DNA from: Henriciella sp.
Lineage (GTDB): Bacteria; Pseudomonadota; Alphaproteobacteria; Caulobacterales; Hyphomonadaceae
NCBI RefSeq assembly: GCF_029937755.1
Contig: NZ_JAPYPG010000002.1
Span: 225,648-289,647, forward strand
Reading direction: 5' to 3'
DNA length: 64,000 nt
The notes under the pieces were generated by a model. It was not told the DNA's origin. It did not search any database and was given only the letters and a program-made list of their open reading frames with translations. The position numbers and the translations under genes are program-made. Below are positions 51,671-60,416 of this stretch, piece after piece. Numbering within the stretch: the first letter of the stretch is position 1; each line of letters starts with the position of its first letter.

Positions 51671-53032
51671 ATGACACTATCCTTCCTGAAACCCATTGCC
51701 GCCGCTCTGCTCGGTCTCGCAATGGCCGCGACAGCTTCGGCCCAGGGTCTGATTCGGGACGCGGAAATCGAGAACACCCTTCGCGAATGGTCCGACCCGA
51801 TCTTCGATGTCGCCGGGCTCAACCATGAAGATGTGGACCTCTACATCATCAACGATCCGAGCCTGAATGCCTTCGTGGCCAATGGTCAGAGAGTTCACTT
51901 GCATACCGGCCTGCTGATCGCAGCGGAAACGCCTGAGCAGATCATGGGCGTTATCGCGCACGAGACCTGCCACATTGCATGCGGCCATACGATCTCGCGC
52001 ACACGCGCCATGGATGTCGCTTCGCGCCCGGCCCTGGTCTCGATCGGTCTCGGCGTGCTTGCCATTGCTGCAGGGGCCGGAGATGCCGGTGCCGCGCTTA
52101 TCGCCAGCTCGCAGCAGTTCGCCGCGCTCAACTTCTTCGTCCATACCCGGGCCGAAGAAGCCATGGCGGACGCGGCCGCCGTTTCGTATCTGTCGGACAT
52201 TGGCCGGTCACCGAAGGGGCTCGTGACCTTCTTCGAGAAGTATCGCTATCAGGAAGTGCTTTCGGAAGCGCGCCGCTATCCCTATTTCCGCTCGCACCCG
52301 CTCGCCTCTGACCGGATCCGCACGACACGCCAGCTCGCCCAGGAAACCGGGATGATGGACAAGCCGACCGATCCGAATGTGCAACGCCAGTTCGACCTGA
52401 TGCAGGCCAAGCTGATTGGCTTTATCGAACCGCTTGCCCGTGTCTATCAGACTTACCCGCCGGGCGATGATAGTGAAGCCGCCCGCTATGCTCGTGCCAT
52501 CGCATCGATGCAGTCATCTGACCTGTCGGGCACGCTGAAGGAAATCGACTCGCTACTCGAGGAGTATCCCGAGAACCCGTATTATTGGGAGCTCAAGGGC
52601 CAGGCCCTGTTCGAGATGGGCAAGCCTGCCGCCTCGGTCGAGCCACACGCCAAGTCCCTGGAATTCCTGCCGGGCCACCCGCTGCTGCTGATCAACTATG
52701 CCCGTTCGGTCATCGCACGCGGCGATGAAGGCGACCTCGAGGATGGCGAAGAGGCCCTGCGCGATGCTCTCATCAAGGAGCCGAACAACTCCTTCGCCTG
52801 GTCCCAGCTGGCCATCGCACTGGAAAAACAGGGCCGGCGGGCCGAAGCCGAACTCGCTACAGCCGAGTCCGCCTATCATATCGGCGACTATCAGCGGGCC
52901 TATATCTTCGCAGGCCGTGCGGCCAAGGATCTTCAGCCGAACACCCCGGATGCGCGACGTGCCAACGATATCCGCAATGTCACCGATCCGGCCCTGCCGG
53001 AGAACGAGGTCTATTGGCGCCGCCGCGGCTAG
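51671..53032 (+). CDS. M48-family metalloprotease with TPR-like region (BepA-like)
   Basis: Protein of 453 residues with a signal peptide (MTLSFLKPIAAALLGLAMAA, cleavage after ASA). The zinc motif HExxH is HETCH (residues about 97-101), and the third ligand is the Glu in RAEEAMADAAAVSYL. TPR-like helical pairs fill about 290-440. Such periplasmic proteases oversee outer-membrane protein assembly. The Cys in the zinc motif is unusual in place but within the motif's free positions. Confidence 0.9.
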   Translation: MTLSFLKPIAAALLGLAMAATASAQGLIRDAEIENTLREWSDPIFDVAGLNHEDVDLYIINDPSLNAFVANGQRVHLHTGLLIAAETPEQIMGVIAHETCHIACGHTISRTRAMDVASRPALVSIGLGVLAIAAGAGDAGAALIASSQQFAALNFFVHTRAEEAMADAAAVSYLSDIGRSPKGLVTFFEKYRYQEVLSEARRYPYFRSHPLASDRIRTTRQLAQETGMMDKPTDPNVQRQFDLMQAKLIGFIEPLARVYQTYPPGDDSEAARYARAIASMQSSDLSGTLKEIDSLLEEYPENPYYWELKGQALFEMGKPAASVEPHAKSLEFLPGHPLLLINYARSVIARGDEGDLEDGEEALRDALIKEPNNSFAWSQLAIALEKQGRRAEAELATAESAYHIGDYQRAYIFAGRAAKDLQPNTPDARRANDIRNVTDPALPENEVYWRRRG

Positions 53033-53148
53033 ACACGGCGAGGGCCACTCACAGCAATGTCAGACGTCTCAGCGCATCCTATTGATGCAAAAGAAAGCTT
53101 TTTGGTCTAGGTGACCCCGAAATCCGGATCTCATTTTCAGGAGTGATC

Positions 53149-53895
53149 ATGGCAAAACGATTCCAGCCTGGCCTGCTTTGTGCCCTTGTCTTTGCTGCTT
53201 CCGCCTGCGCGCAGGGCGACGTGGATACGACCGACAAGGACGCGATCGAGCAGATTGTGCACGATTACATCATCGAGAATCCGGAAGTGATCGAGGAAGC
53301 CCTGATCAAGCTTTCCCAGCAGGCCGACGAGCGTGATGCCGCCACCAAGCGGGAAGCGATCCGCTCCAATATGGATGCGATCTACAATAGCGAATTCGAC
53401 TATGGTATCGGGCCGGAAGACGCGCCTGTCACGGTTGTGGAATTCTTCGATTACCGCTGCAGCTACTGCAAGCGCTCAATGGACTGGGCCCTGGCCCTGC
53501 CGGAGGCGCATGACGGCAATGTCCGCGTCGTCTTCAAGGAACTGCCGATTCTCAGCCCCGAGAGCGAGAAGGCCGCCCTTGCCGCCCTCGCCGCCGGACA
53601 ACAGGGCAAGTATGCCGAGATGCACCGCGAGCTGATGAGCATGGACAACGCCACGGGCTTTGACCCGGAGGACATCGATGCCGCAGCAGAGCGTGCCGGT
53701 GTCGACGTCGCACAGATGCGTGAAGCCATGGACTCCGTCCAGCTGAAGAAAGTCGTCGCAGACAATAAGAGCCTGGCCCGCAAGCTTGGCGTTGACGGCA
53801 CCCCGGCCTTCTTCATCGGCGAAAGCATGGTGCCCGGCGCCAACCAGGAAATGGTCAGCCGCCTGATCGAAGACGAACTGTCGAAGGAAAGCTGA
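53149..53895 (+). CDS. DsbA-family thiol:disulfide protein
   Basis: Protein of 248 residues from ATG 53149 with AGGAG upstream; GTG 53143 is the alternative. A signal peptide (cleavage near ASACAQ, possibly a lipobox), an acidic helical N-terminal part, then a thioredoxin fold with FFDYRCSYCKRSMDW (redox CxxC) and the cis-proline segment GTPAFFIGESMVPG. It forms or isomerises disulfides in periplasmic proteins. It resembles the Com1/DsbA type frequent in alphaproteobacteria. Confidence 0.9.
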   Translation: MAKRFQPGLLCALVFAASACAQGDVDTTDKDAIEQIVHDYIIENPEVIEEALIKLSQQADERDAATKREAIRSNMDAIYNSEFDYGIGPEDAPVTVVEFFDYRCSYCKRSMDWALALPEAHDGNVRVVFKELPILSPESEKAALAALAAGQQGKYAEMHRELMSMDNATGFDPEDIDAAAERAGVDVAQMREAMDSVQLKKVVADNKSLARKLGVDGTPAFFIGESMVPGANQEMVSRLIEDELSKES

Positions 53896-53898
53896 TTT

Positions 53899-54675
53899 CT
53901 AGATCAGCCCCGCCAGCGGCGAGCTCGGATCGGCATAGCGCTTACGGCCCATGCGCCCTGCGAGATAGGCTTCCCGGCCTGCAATGACGGCATGCTTCAT
54001 GGCCTTTGCCATGCGCACCGGATCCTTCGCTTCAGCGATGGCGGTGTTCATCAGGACGCCGTCACAGCCGAGCTCCATCGCCATGGCCGCGTCGGACGCC
54101 GTTCCGACACCGGCATCCACGATAACCGGGACACGCGCATTCTCGACGATGAGCCGGATATTGAGCGGGTTCTGGATGCCAAGCCCTGAACCGATCAGCG
54201 AGCCGAGCGGCATGATGGCGCAACATCCGGCCTCTTCAAGTTTCTTCGCATAGACCGGATCATCCGAGCAGTAGACCATCACCTGGAAGCCATCGGCGAT
54301 GAGGGCCTTGGCGGCGCTCAGCGTCTCTTCCATGTCGGGATAAAGCGTCTTCTGGTCTGACAGGACTTCCAGCTTCACAAGATCCCAGCCACCAGCTTCG
54401 CGCGCAAGACGCAATGTGCGCACCGCATCGTCGGCGGTAAAACAGCCCGCCGTGTTCGGCAGATAGGTATATTTATCCGGCGAGACATGGTCCTGCAGCC
54501 GGTCCTCGTCCGGATTGGAGAGGTTCACACGGCGCAGCGCCACAGTGACCATTTCGGCCCCTGCCGCTTCTGCAGCCTCGGCGTTCTGGGCATAGGACTT
54601 GTACTTGCCAGTCCCGATGATCAGGCGCGAGGAATATTCGCGCCCGGCGATGGTGAGCGTGTCGTCTGTCATCAT
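53899..54675 (-). CDS. thiG: thiazole synthase ThiG
   Basis: Protein of 258 residues. The [41 protein letters not shown] start, the [16 protein letters not shown] segment with the catalytic lysine and [34 protein letters not shown] phosphate-binding loop are diagnostic. It builds the thiamine thiazole phosphate from dehydroglycine, DXP and ThiS-thiocarboxylate. In the same direction upstream come an SRPBCC gene and thiS. Confidence 0.95.
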   Translation of the reverse strand: MMTDDTLTIAGREYSSRLIIGTGKYKSYAQNAEAAEAAGAEMVTVALRRVNLSNPDEDRLQDHVSPDKYTYLPNTAGCFTADDAVRTLRLAREAGGWDLVKLEVLSDQKTLYPDMEETLSAAKALIADGFQVMVYCSDDPVYAKKLEEAGCCAIMPLGSLIGSGLGIQNPLNIRLIVENARVPVIVDAGVGTASDAAMAMELGCDGVLMNTAIAEAKDPVRMAKAMKHAVIAGREAYLAGRMGRKRYADPSSPLAGLI

Positions 54676-54737
54676 GGCTAGTTAGGAAACTAATTCTGGC
54701 AAGGCTAGAGCCCGGCCCGTCAGAACTGACATGCAGA

Positions 54738-55235
54738 TCAGGACAGACCGAATTTTGCGGGGTTGTCGCGGATATAGGCTTCGAGCTTCGGCAATCCCTT
54801 GCGGCCGCTCGATTTCATCTGTCCGTGGATAATCGGGCCGAGAATGAAGGGCGCCTTGCCGCGGAAGCGCCAGTCCAGACGACAGCCGCCCGGCGTCTCA
54901 TGTAGCTGATAGTCCTCGACAAAAGCCTTTACCGGCAGCGTCGTCCTGTCAAAGCGGAACGCCATTCGATGGCCTTCATCCCAGGCGAAAAAGACCTCTT
55001 CAACGACGTCCTTGCCAATCCAGACAGTTCTTGTGGTTCCGACACCAAAGGGCTCGGGAGAGGTCCACTCAACCTTGGTAATCGGTAGCCACTTGGTCCA
55101 GGTATCGCCATCGCGGAGAGCTTTCCAGACAGCATCTCGCGGGAAGGGAAATTCATGACTGAGGAGCTGGACTTTGGACGACTCGTCCAGAAACGCCTCA
55201 CCCGCCTCTTCGATCTTCTTTGGCTCTTTTGCCAT
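54738..55235 (-). CDS. SRPBCC family protein
   Basis: Protein of about 165 residues from ATG 55235 (MAKEPKKIEEAGEAF), with GGGAGG upstream; the frame could extend to 55328. The helix-grip fold is suggested by HEFPFPRDAVWKALRDGDTWTKWLP and the long C-terminal helix after PFILGPIIHGQMKSSGRKGLPKLEAYI. Ligand and role unknown. It separates thiS from thiG on the same strand, an uncommon order. Confidence 0.78.
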   Translation of the reverse strand: MAKEPKKIEEAGEAFLDESSKVQLLSHEFPFPRDAVWKALRDGDTWTKWLPITKVEWTSPEPFGVGTTRTVWIGKDVVEEVFFAWDEGHRMAFRFDRTTLPVKAFVEDYQLHETPGGCRLDWRFRGKAPFILGPIIHGQMKSSGRKGLPKLEAYIRDNPAKFGLS

Positions 55236-55349
55236 GTTTGCCTGTGCCTCCCCGTCAGGCGCTCCCTCTGAGCGCGCTTCGGCTTTTGGCGTAGCACTGC
55301 CGCAAGCGCAGCAAAAGGCAGGCCCCAACGGAAAGGCAGGGGTAGAGGC

Positions 55350-55550
55350 TCAGCCGCCGCCGACGAACTGGACGACTTCCAGCCGGTCGCCTTCGTTCAG
55401 CGACGTCTCGGCATGTTTCGATTTCGGAACGATCTCACGGTTGAGCTCAATGGCGATGCCGCGCGGATCATCGGTCAGCTTCGCCACAAGGTCGCTCACC
55501 GCTGCGCCGTCTTCCAGTTCGAAAGGGTCGCCATTGACGAAAACCTGCAT
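55350..55550 (-). CDS. thiS: sulfur carrier protein ThiS
   Basis: Protein of 66 residues from ATG 55550 ([12 protein letters not shown]); a longer frame upstream is not used. It has a beta-grasp, ubiquitin-like fold and ends in the obligatory Gly-Gly (VQFVGGG), whose C-terminus becomes the thiocarboxylate. [20 protein letters not shown] is typical. It supplies sulfur to ThiG. It is divergent from aroQ with about 65 bases between. Confidence 0.92.
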   Translation of the reverse strand: MQVFVNGDPFELEDGAAVSDLVAKLTDDPRGIAIELNREIVPKSKHAETSLNEGDRLEVVQFVGGG

Positions 55551-55615
55551 TGCATCCTGCTCCCTGATTGGCGATGGCTTGCCTTGCAGGCAGAAGCAGC
55601 GCAAGAACCGTCGCC

Positions 55616-56047
55616 ATGACAAAGCCGATTTATGTCCTGAATGGGCCCAATCTCAACCTTCTGGGTTCACGCGAGCCTGAGATTTACGGCACTCAGACTC
55701 TCGACGACATTCGTGATTCGCTCATTGAGACAGCGGATGGGCGAGCAATCGAGTTCCGTCAGACCAACTCTGAAGGAGATCTCGTGACCTGGGTGCAGGA
55801 GGCGCAACGTGAAGGCGCCGCACTGATCCTGAATGCGGGCGCCTACACGCACACATCCGTTGCACTGCACGATGCACTGCGTGCTTGCACCATACCCGTC
55901 ATTGAGGTTCACCTGTCAAACCCGGCGGCGAGGGAGTCCTTCCGCCACATCAATTATGTAACCCCGGCCGCGACCGCAACGATTGCAGGACTGGGGGCAC
56001 GCGGTTATCACTTCGCACTTGAAGCCGCGATAAAAATGACAGCTTGA
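55616..56047 (+). CDS. aroQ: type II 3-dehydroquinate dehydratase
   Basis: Protein of 143 residues from ATG 55616. [20 protein letters not shown] contains the catalytic Arg/Tyr loop, [19 protein letters not shown] and [17 protein letters not shown] complete the dodecameric type II enzyme. It dehydrates 3-dehydroquinate in the shikimate pathway. It is followed 14 bases on by accB, the usual alphaproteobacterial order. Confidence 0.95.
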   Translation: MTKPIYVLNGPNLNLLGSREPEIYGTQTLDDIRDSLIETADGRAIEFRQTNSEGDLVTWVQEAQREGAALILNAGAYTHTSVALHDALRACTIPVIEVHLSNPAARESFRHINYVTPAATATIAGLGARGYHFALEAAIKMTA

Positions 56048-56061
56048 GGACGCAGAATTTC

Positions 56062-56544
56062 ATGAGCACGGCAAAGAACGGCCTCGATACAGGTCTCGTC
56101 AGGGAACTCGCCTCCATCCTCCGGGATGCCGATCTCGGCGAGGTGGAAATCGAACATGAAGGCCTCCGGATCCGGGTCAGCAAATCCAGTCCGCACGCCC
56201 CGGCCCCGGTCCAGTACGCTGCGCCGCCAGCCGCCGCGCCGGCTCCTGCGCCAGCCGCAGCCGCAGCCGCACCTGCTCCGGCTGAAGCCGCGCCAGCCGC
56301 TGCGCCGGCCAAGAATGCGGTGACCAGCCCGATGGTCGGCACCGTCTACCTGTCGCCGGAACCGGGCGCCAAGGCTTTCGTCGCTGTGGGCGACAAGGTG
56401 AAGAAGGGCGATACGCTGATGCTTGTCGAAGCGATGAAGACCTTCAATCCCGTCGAGGCGCCTGCCGCCGGCACGGTGAAGGAAATTATCGTCGACGATG
56501 CGCAGCCAGTGGAATTTGGCGAACCCCTGATCGTCATCGAGTGA
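56062..56544 (+). CDS. accB: biotin carboxyl carrier protein of acetyl-CoA carboxylase
   Basis: Protein of 160 residues. An N-terminal helical part is followed by an Ala/Pro-rich linker (about 55-95), and then by the biotinyl domain with the biotinylation site [10 protein letters not shown] (Lys in MKT). It carries CO2 between AccC and the transferase. Starting at ATG 56062 it follows aroQ closely and precedes accC by 10 bases. Confidence 0.95.
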   Translation: MSTAKNGLDTGLVRELASILRDADLGEVEIEHEGLRIRVSKSSPHAPAPVQYAAPPAAAPAPAPAAAAAAPAPAEAAPAAAPAKNAVTSPMVGTVYLSPEPGAKAFVAVGDKVKKGDTLMLVEAMKTFNPVEAPAAGTVKEIIVDDAQPVEFGEPLIVIE

Positions 56545-56554
56545 GGGCGGCCCT

Positions 56555-57895
56555 ATGATTGAGAAAGTCCTGATCGCTAATCGCGGCGAGATTGCCCTGC
56601 GCATCCACCGTGCCTGCAAGGAAATGGGCATCTCGACCGTCGTGGTCCACTCCGAAGCGGACCGCGATGCGATGGCTGTCCGCCTCGCCGACGAGAGCGT
56701 GTGCATCGGCCCGGCGCCATCCTCGGAAAGCTATCTCAAGAAATCCCGCATCCTGGCAGCCGCCGAGATCACCAATGCCGATGCAATCCACCCCGGTTAC
56801 GGCTTTCTCTCGGAGAACGCGCAATTCGCCGAAATGGTCGAGGCGCACGGTCTGAAATTCATCGGCCCGACGGCTGAGCACATTCGCGTCATGGGAGACA
56901 AGATCGCCGCCAAGCAGGCCATGATCGATGCCGGTGTCCCGGTCGTTCCCGGCTCGGATGGCGGCGTCTCCAGTACCAGCGAAGCCAAGAAGATCGCGAA
57001 GAAGATCGGCTATCCGGTTCTCGTCAAGGCTGCTGCCGGCGGCGGCGGACGTGGTATGCGGGTTGCCAAGACCGAGAAGGAACTCGAGAACGCGATCCGC
57101 AGCGCCAAGAACGAGGCGAAAGCCGCGTTCGGCGACGATGCGGTCTATCTCGAAAAATATCTCGGCACCCCCCGCCATATCGAGGTCCAGGTGATTGCCG
57201 ATACGCACGGCAACACCGCTCACCTCTGGGAACGCGACTGCTCGCTGCAGCGCCGCCACCAGAAGGTCTTCGAGGAAGCCCCCTCCCCTGCCCTCAACCA
57301 GGCCCAGCGCGAGGAGATCGGATCCATCGTCGCAAAGGCCGTCGCAAAGATCGGCTATCGCGGTGCCGGGACAATGGAATTCCTCTATGAAGACGGGAAT
57401 TTCTACTTCATCGAAATGAACACCCGGCTGCAGGTCGAGCACCCCGTGACGGAGATGATCACGGGTATTGACCTGGTGCGTGAACAAATCCGCATAGCCG
57501 ACGGGAAAAAGCTGTCTTTCTCGCAGGAAGATGTGATGCTGGTCGGGCATGCGATCGAGTGCCGGATCAATGCCGAGCACCCGGAAACCTTCATGCCATC
57601 ACCGGGCACGATCACCGATTTCCACGCACCGGGCGGCCCGGATGTGCGCCTCGACAGCGCCGCCTATGCCGGCTATCGCATCCCGCCTCATTATGACAGC
57701 CTGATCGGCAAGCTGATCGTGCACGGACGCACTCGCAATGAATGCGTGATGCGCCTTCGCCGCGCCCTGGACGAGATGGTGGTCGGCGGCGTCTACACGA
57801 CGCTCCCGCTCCACCAGAGGCTGGTCGACGAGAAGGATGTCATTGACGGCAATTATGACATTCACTGGCTGGAGCGCTATCTGGCCAAGGACTAG
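56555..57895 (+). CDS. accC: biotin carboxylase subunit of acetyl-CoA carboxylase
   Basis: Protein of 446 residues. [14 protein letters not shown] starts the biotin-carboxylase N-domain; the ATP-grasp domain shows [34 protein letters not shown] and [24 protein letters not shown] (catalytic Glu/Arg). It carboxylates the biotin on AccB with bicarbonate and ATP, the first step of fatty-acid synthesis. Confidence 0.96.
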   Translation: MIEKVLIANRGEIALRIHRACKEMGISTVVVHSEADRDAMAVRLADESVCIGPAPSSESYLKKSRILAAAEITNADAIHPGYGFLSENAQFAEMVEAHGLKFIGPTAEHIRVMGDKIAAKQAMIDAGVPVVPGSDGGVSSTSEAKKIAKKIGYPVLVKAAAGGGGRGMRVAKTEKELENAIRSAKNEAKAAFGDDAVYLEKYLGTPRHIEVQVIADTHGNTAHLWERDCSLQRRHQKVFEEAPSPALNQAQREEIGSIVAKAVAKIGYRGAGTMEFLYEDGNFYFIEMNTRLQVEHPVTEMITGIDLVREQIRIADGKKLSFSQEDVMLVGHAIECRINAEHPETFMPSPGTITDFHAPGGPDVRLDSAAYAGYRIPPHYDSLIGKLIVHGRTRNECVMRLRRALDEMVVGGVYTTLPLHQRLVDEKDVIDGNYDIHWLERYLAKD

Positions 57896-57906
57896 TCTGC
57901 TTTGTC

Positions 57907-58575
57907 ATGTCCGACAGGTTCGACACAGAAAAACTCCTCGACTGCTACCGTCAGGGTGTCTTTCCCATGGCGGATTCCCGCCATGACATGAACCTGTTCC
58001 TGATCTCTCCGGAGGTCAGGGGTGTTCTGCCGCTGAAAGGCTTCCATATACCGAAGCGGCTGAGACGCACCGTGCGGCAGGCGCCGTTTCGCATCACCGT
58101 CGATGTCGCCTTCAACCGGGTGATCGAGGCATGCGCGGAAGAGATGCCGGACCGGCCGACGACCTGGATCAACTCGCCAATCCTCAACCTTTATGGCGCG
58201 CTGCACCGTCAGGGATACGCCCACTCCATCGAATGCTGGAATGAAGAGGGCTGGCTCGTGGGCGGCGTTTATGGAGTCGCGCTTGGCGGCGCTTTCTTTG
58301 GCGAGAGCATGTTCTCTCGTGAGACCGACGCCTCAAAGGTCGCGCTTGTGCATCTTGTCGCGCGGCTGATTGCGGGTGGCTACGAACTGCTGGATGCCCA
58401 GTTCCACAACCCGCACCTGGAGCAGTTCGGACTTGAAGAAGTCCCGAAGGCCGAGTTCAGGAAACGGCTGGACCACGCTCTCGCTGTCGAGGCGGACTTC
58501 TACTGTGCCGGGGCGTCCGGGCCGGACGGGCTGACCGGCGAACGCTCGGTACATCTGATCACCCAGACATCATAG
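57907..58575 (+). CDS. aat: leucyl/phenylalanyl-tRNA-protein transferase
   Basis: Protein of 222 residues. LLDCYRQGVFPMADSR, VIEACAEEMPDRPTTWINSPI and the GNAT-like ECWNEEGWLVGGVYGVALGGAFFGESMFSRETDASKVALVHLV are diagnostic. It adds Leu or Phe from tRNA to N-terminal Lys/Arg of proteins, marking them for ClpAP (N-end rule). It follows accC by 11 bases. Its last 76 bases overlap the end of the convergent DUF2155 gene. Confidence 0.94.
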   Translation: MSDRFDTEKLLDCYRQGVFPMADSRHDMNLFLISPEVRGVLPLKGFHIPKRLRRTVRQAPFRITVDVAFNRVIEACAEEMPDRPTTWINSPILNLYGALHRQGYAHSIECWNEEGWLVGGVYGVALGGAFFGESMFSRETDASKVALVHLVARLIAGGYELLDAQFHNPHLEQFGLEEVPKAEFRKRLDHALAVEADFYCAGASGPDGLTGERSVHLITQTS

Positions 58576-59141
58576 ACCGGGTGCTCAAGCGCGCTGAGAC
58601 CGGGCGACGAGGAGAACATCCAGCCCGAGAAAAGCAGTTTTTCGTCCTTGCCGGCGTCTTCATTCTCTTCACGCGCAGCGATCGCCTCTGCGTCGATTTC
58701 GGCATCGCTGACGCCTTCGACGTTGCTGGCGAGACGCGGCACAGTCATCGATTTCATGCGGATCGCATCGGTGGTCTCGATCTGCAGGAAGGCTGCGCTT
58801 TCCGGCGGTTCTTCCGGTGGCGTCTGGAAACAGACTTCAAGGTCGATCTTGAGCGAGCCATAGACGACCGGCGCGCCGACCTTGATCTCGAAGTCAGTGG
58901 ACCGGCCGGTGATCTTGTCGAGTGCACGCAGCGTGGCTGTGTCCTGCTTGTTGAAGCTCGGCTGCTGCGGCGCGGCCTCTTCGTCGGGGCCAAGCTGCTC
59001 GCCCTCGTCTGTGGCCTCATCAGCCGCCTGGTCTTCCGCCATGGGCTCGTCGAGCGGTTGGTCCTGCACCGACTGGGCAGCAGCAATCGCGCCGGACAGG
59101 GCAAGAAACGCTGTCGCGCAAGCGAATTGGGTAAGTTTCAC
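58500..59141 (-). CDS. DUF2155 domain-containing exported protein
   Basis: Protein of 213 residues from GTG 59141, with GGGAG nine bases upstream; the longer frame above it overlaps mlaD. The signal peptide (cleavage after IAAA) precedes an acidic linker, then the DUF2155 domain: TATLRALDKITGRSTDFEIKVG, YGSLKIDLEVCFQTPPEEPPESAAFLQIE, and FSGWMFSSSPGLSALEHPVYDVWVIRC. The family is alphaproteobacterial and of unknown function, near mlaD and the NDUFA12 gene. A long spacer with several Glu/Asp residues (about 160-180) is unusual. Confidence 0.85.
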   Translation of the reverse strand: MKLTQFACATAFLALSGAIAAAQSVQDQPLDEPMAEDQAADEATDEGEQLGPDEEAAPQQPSFNKQDTATLRALDKITGRSTDFEIKVGAPVVYGSLKIDLEVCFQTPPEEPPESAAFLQIETTDAIRMKSMTVPRLASNVEGVSDAEIDAEAIAAREENEDAGKDEKLLFSGWMFSSSPGLSALEHPVYDVWVIRCTERSPVSPSGPDAPAQ

Positions 59142-59154
59142 GAGGACGGTCTCC

Positions 59155-59865
59155 CTATTCAACCGGGTCCGTGGAGTCATCCTCACTAGAAGCCGATGAA
59201 TCGGACGATTCTGTGTCTGCTTCTGCATCCTCTTCAGGCGTGGCCTCTTCGGAGGTAGCGTCTTCACTGGTTGAGGATGCCGAGCCGCTATCATCAGCAT
59301 AGCTGTCGTCGCCATAGCCCGCATCGTCTGGATAGCCGCCATCCGAGGAAGACGAAGACGAGCTGCCGGAATCGGAATCCCCGCCGCCATTGGCGAAGGA
59401 GGCAAACAGCGTCAGCAGGTCGACGCTGCCTTGCGTATAGAGAATCTCACCGCAACCGCTTTCGCCGAAGAGTTCCTGGTTTTCGCCGCAAGGTTCGATC
59501 TGGCCGAAGCCCGAGCCAGGCTCAAGGCTGATATAATTTCCACCAAGCAGGCCTTCGGTCTGGATACGCGCCGAAGTGCCGTCTTCCATCGGGAAGAGGT
59601 CTTTGGACATGGCCATCGTAACCAGCGCTTCGGCCCGGTCGACATCCAGCTTGATCCCACGCACCGTGCCGACCTTCACGCCCGCCATGCGGACATCGGT
59701 GCCACGGTCGATGCCGCTAACGCTGGAAAAGCGTGCGCCGATCTCGACAGTGCCGGATGGAGTCGCCCCGGCGTCACCGCCGCGCATGAGCGCAAACCAG
59801 AGAAAAGCGCCAGCGACCGCGACCACAACGGCTCCGATCAGGGTTTCAAAAATCGATTCACGCAT
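59155..59865 (-). CDS. mlaD: MlaD/MCE-domain protein
   Basis: Protein of 236 residues with an N-terminal membrane helix (FETLIGAVVVAVAGAFLWFAL) and an MCE domain (about 38-125, with VSGIDRGTDVRMAGVKVGTV and GTSARIQTEGLLGGNYISLEPG). Usual MlaD forms a hexameric lipid channel in phospholipid transport between membranes. After about residue 160 comes a roughly 75-residue Ser/Asp/Glu-rich tail, probably disordered. No mlaE, mlaF or other partners adjoin it. Confidence 0.9.
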   Translation of the reverse strand: MRESIFETLIGAVVVAVAGAFLWFALMRGGDAGATPSGTVEIGARFSSVSGIDRGTDVRMAGVKVGTVRGIKLDVDRAEALVTMAMSKDLFPMEDGTSARIQTEGLLGGNYISLEPGSGFGQIEPCGENQELFGESGCGEILYTQGSVDLLTLFASFANGGGDSDSGSSSSSSSDGGYPDDAGYGDDSYADDSGSASSTSEDATSEEATPEEDAEADTESSDSSASSEDDSTDPVE

Positions 59866-60247
59866 CTGGGGTCCAGGCCTCGTAATCTGAGTCCGCCTTC
59901 TGCCGCTGGCCGGACTCCTTCAGGGAGCCGTCCGGGCGATAGGCAAACAGGGTGCCGGTCATGTTCGGCTTATGGTCTTTTTCCCACTCACGGCGATTGA
60001 GCGGTGCCTCCGTAGGCGGTTTCTCAAGCGTGTGGTGCAACCAGCCGAACCAGTCAGCAGGCACCTTGGACGGCTCCGCCAGACCTTTATACACAACATA
60101 ACGGCGGTTGCGGTGCTCGACCGATTCCTTGCGGTCTTCATAATACTTGTTGCCATAATCGTCAGTGCCGACCAGCGTGCTGCGGCGCTTGATATCGAAC
60201 AGGGCGCCAAGAGTTGCGCCATTCCACCAGGTGAAGAGCTTGAGCAT
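59858..60247 (-). CDS. NADH:ubiquinone oxidoreductase accessory subunit NDUFA12 homologue
   Basis: Protein of 129 residues. The pattern WWNGATLGALFDIKRRSTLVGTDDYGNKYYEDRK, RRYVVYKG and ADWFGWLHHTLEKPPTE is that of the complex I 17.2-kDa (B17.2/NDUFA12) subunit family, which is found in alphaproteobacteria and mitochondria. It supports complex I assembly or stability at the inner membrane. It overlaps mlaD by 8 bases and is the first gene of this minus-strand group. Confidence 0.92.
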   Translation of the reverse strand: MLKLFTWWNGATLGALFDIKRRSTLVGTDDYGNKYYEDRKESVEHRNRRYVVYKGLAEPSKVPADWFGWLHHTLEKPPTEAPLNRREWEKDHKPNMTGTLFAYRPDGSLKESGQRQKADSDYEAWTPDA

Positions 60248-60416
60248 AGCCGAATCCTGAACCTTCCTGTGAACTGGAATATGGAGCAGGCTGCGCCGCG
60301 AATCCAGTTAAGCTACGGCTCACAATATCTGGACCGACCCGTCAAGTCTGCGCCTCATCATGTCGCGCGCCTTGCCGGAGGCGTTACAGGAGTTCGAAGC
60401 CTTGAAGGAAGTGCCC

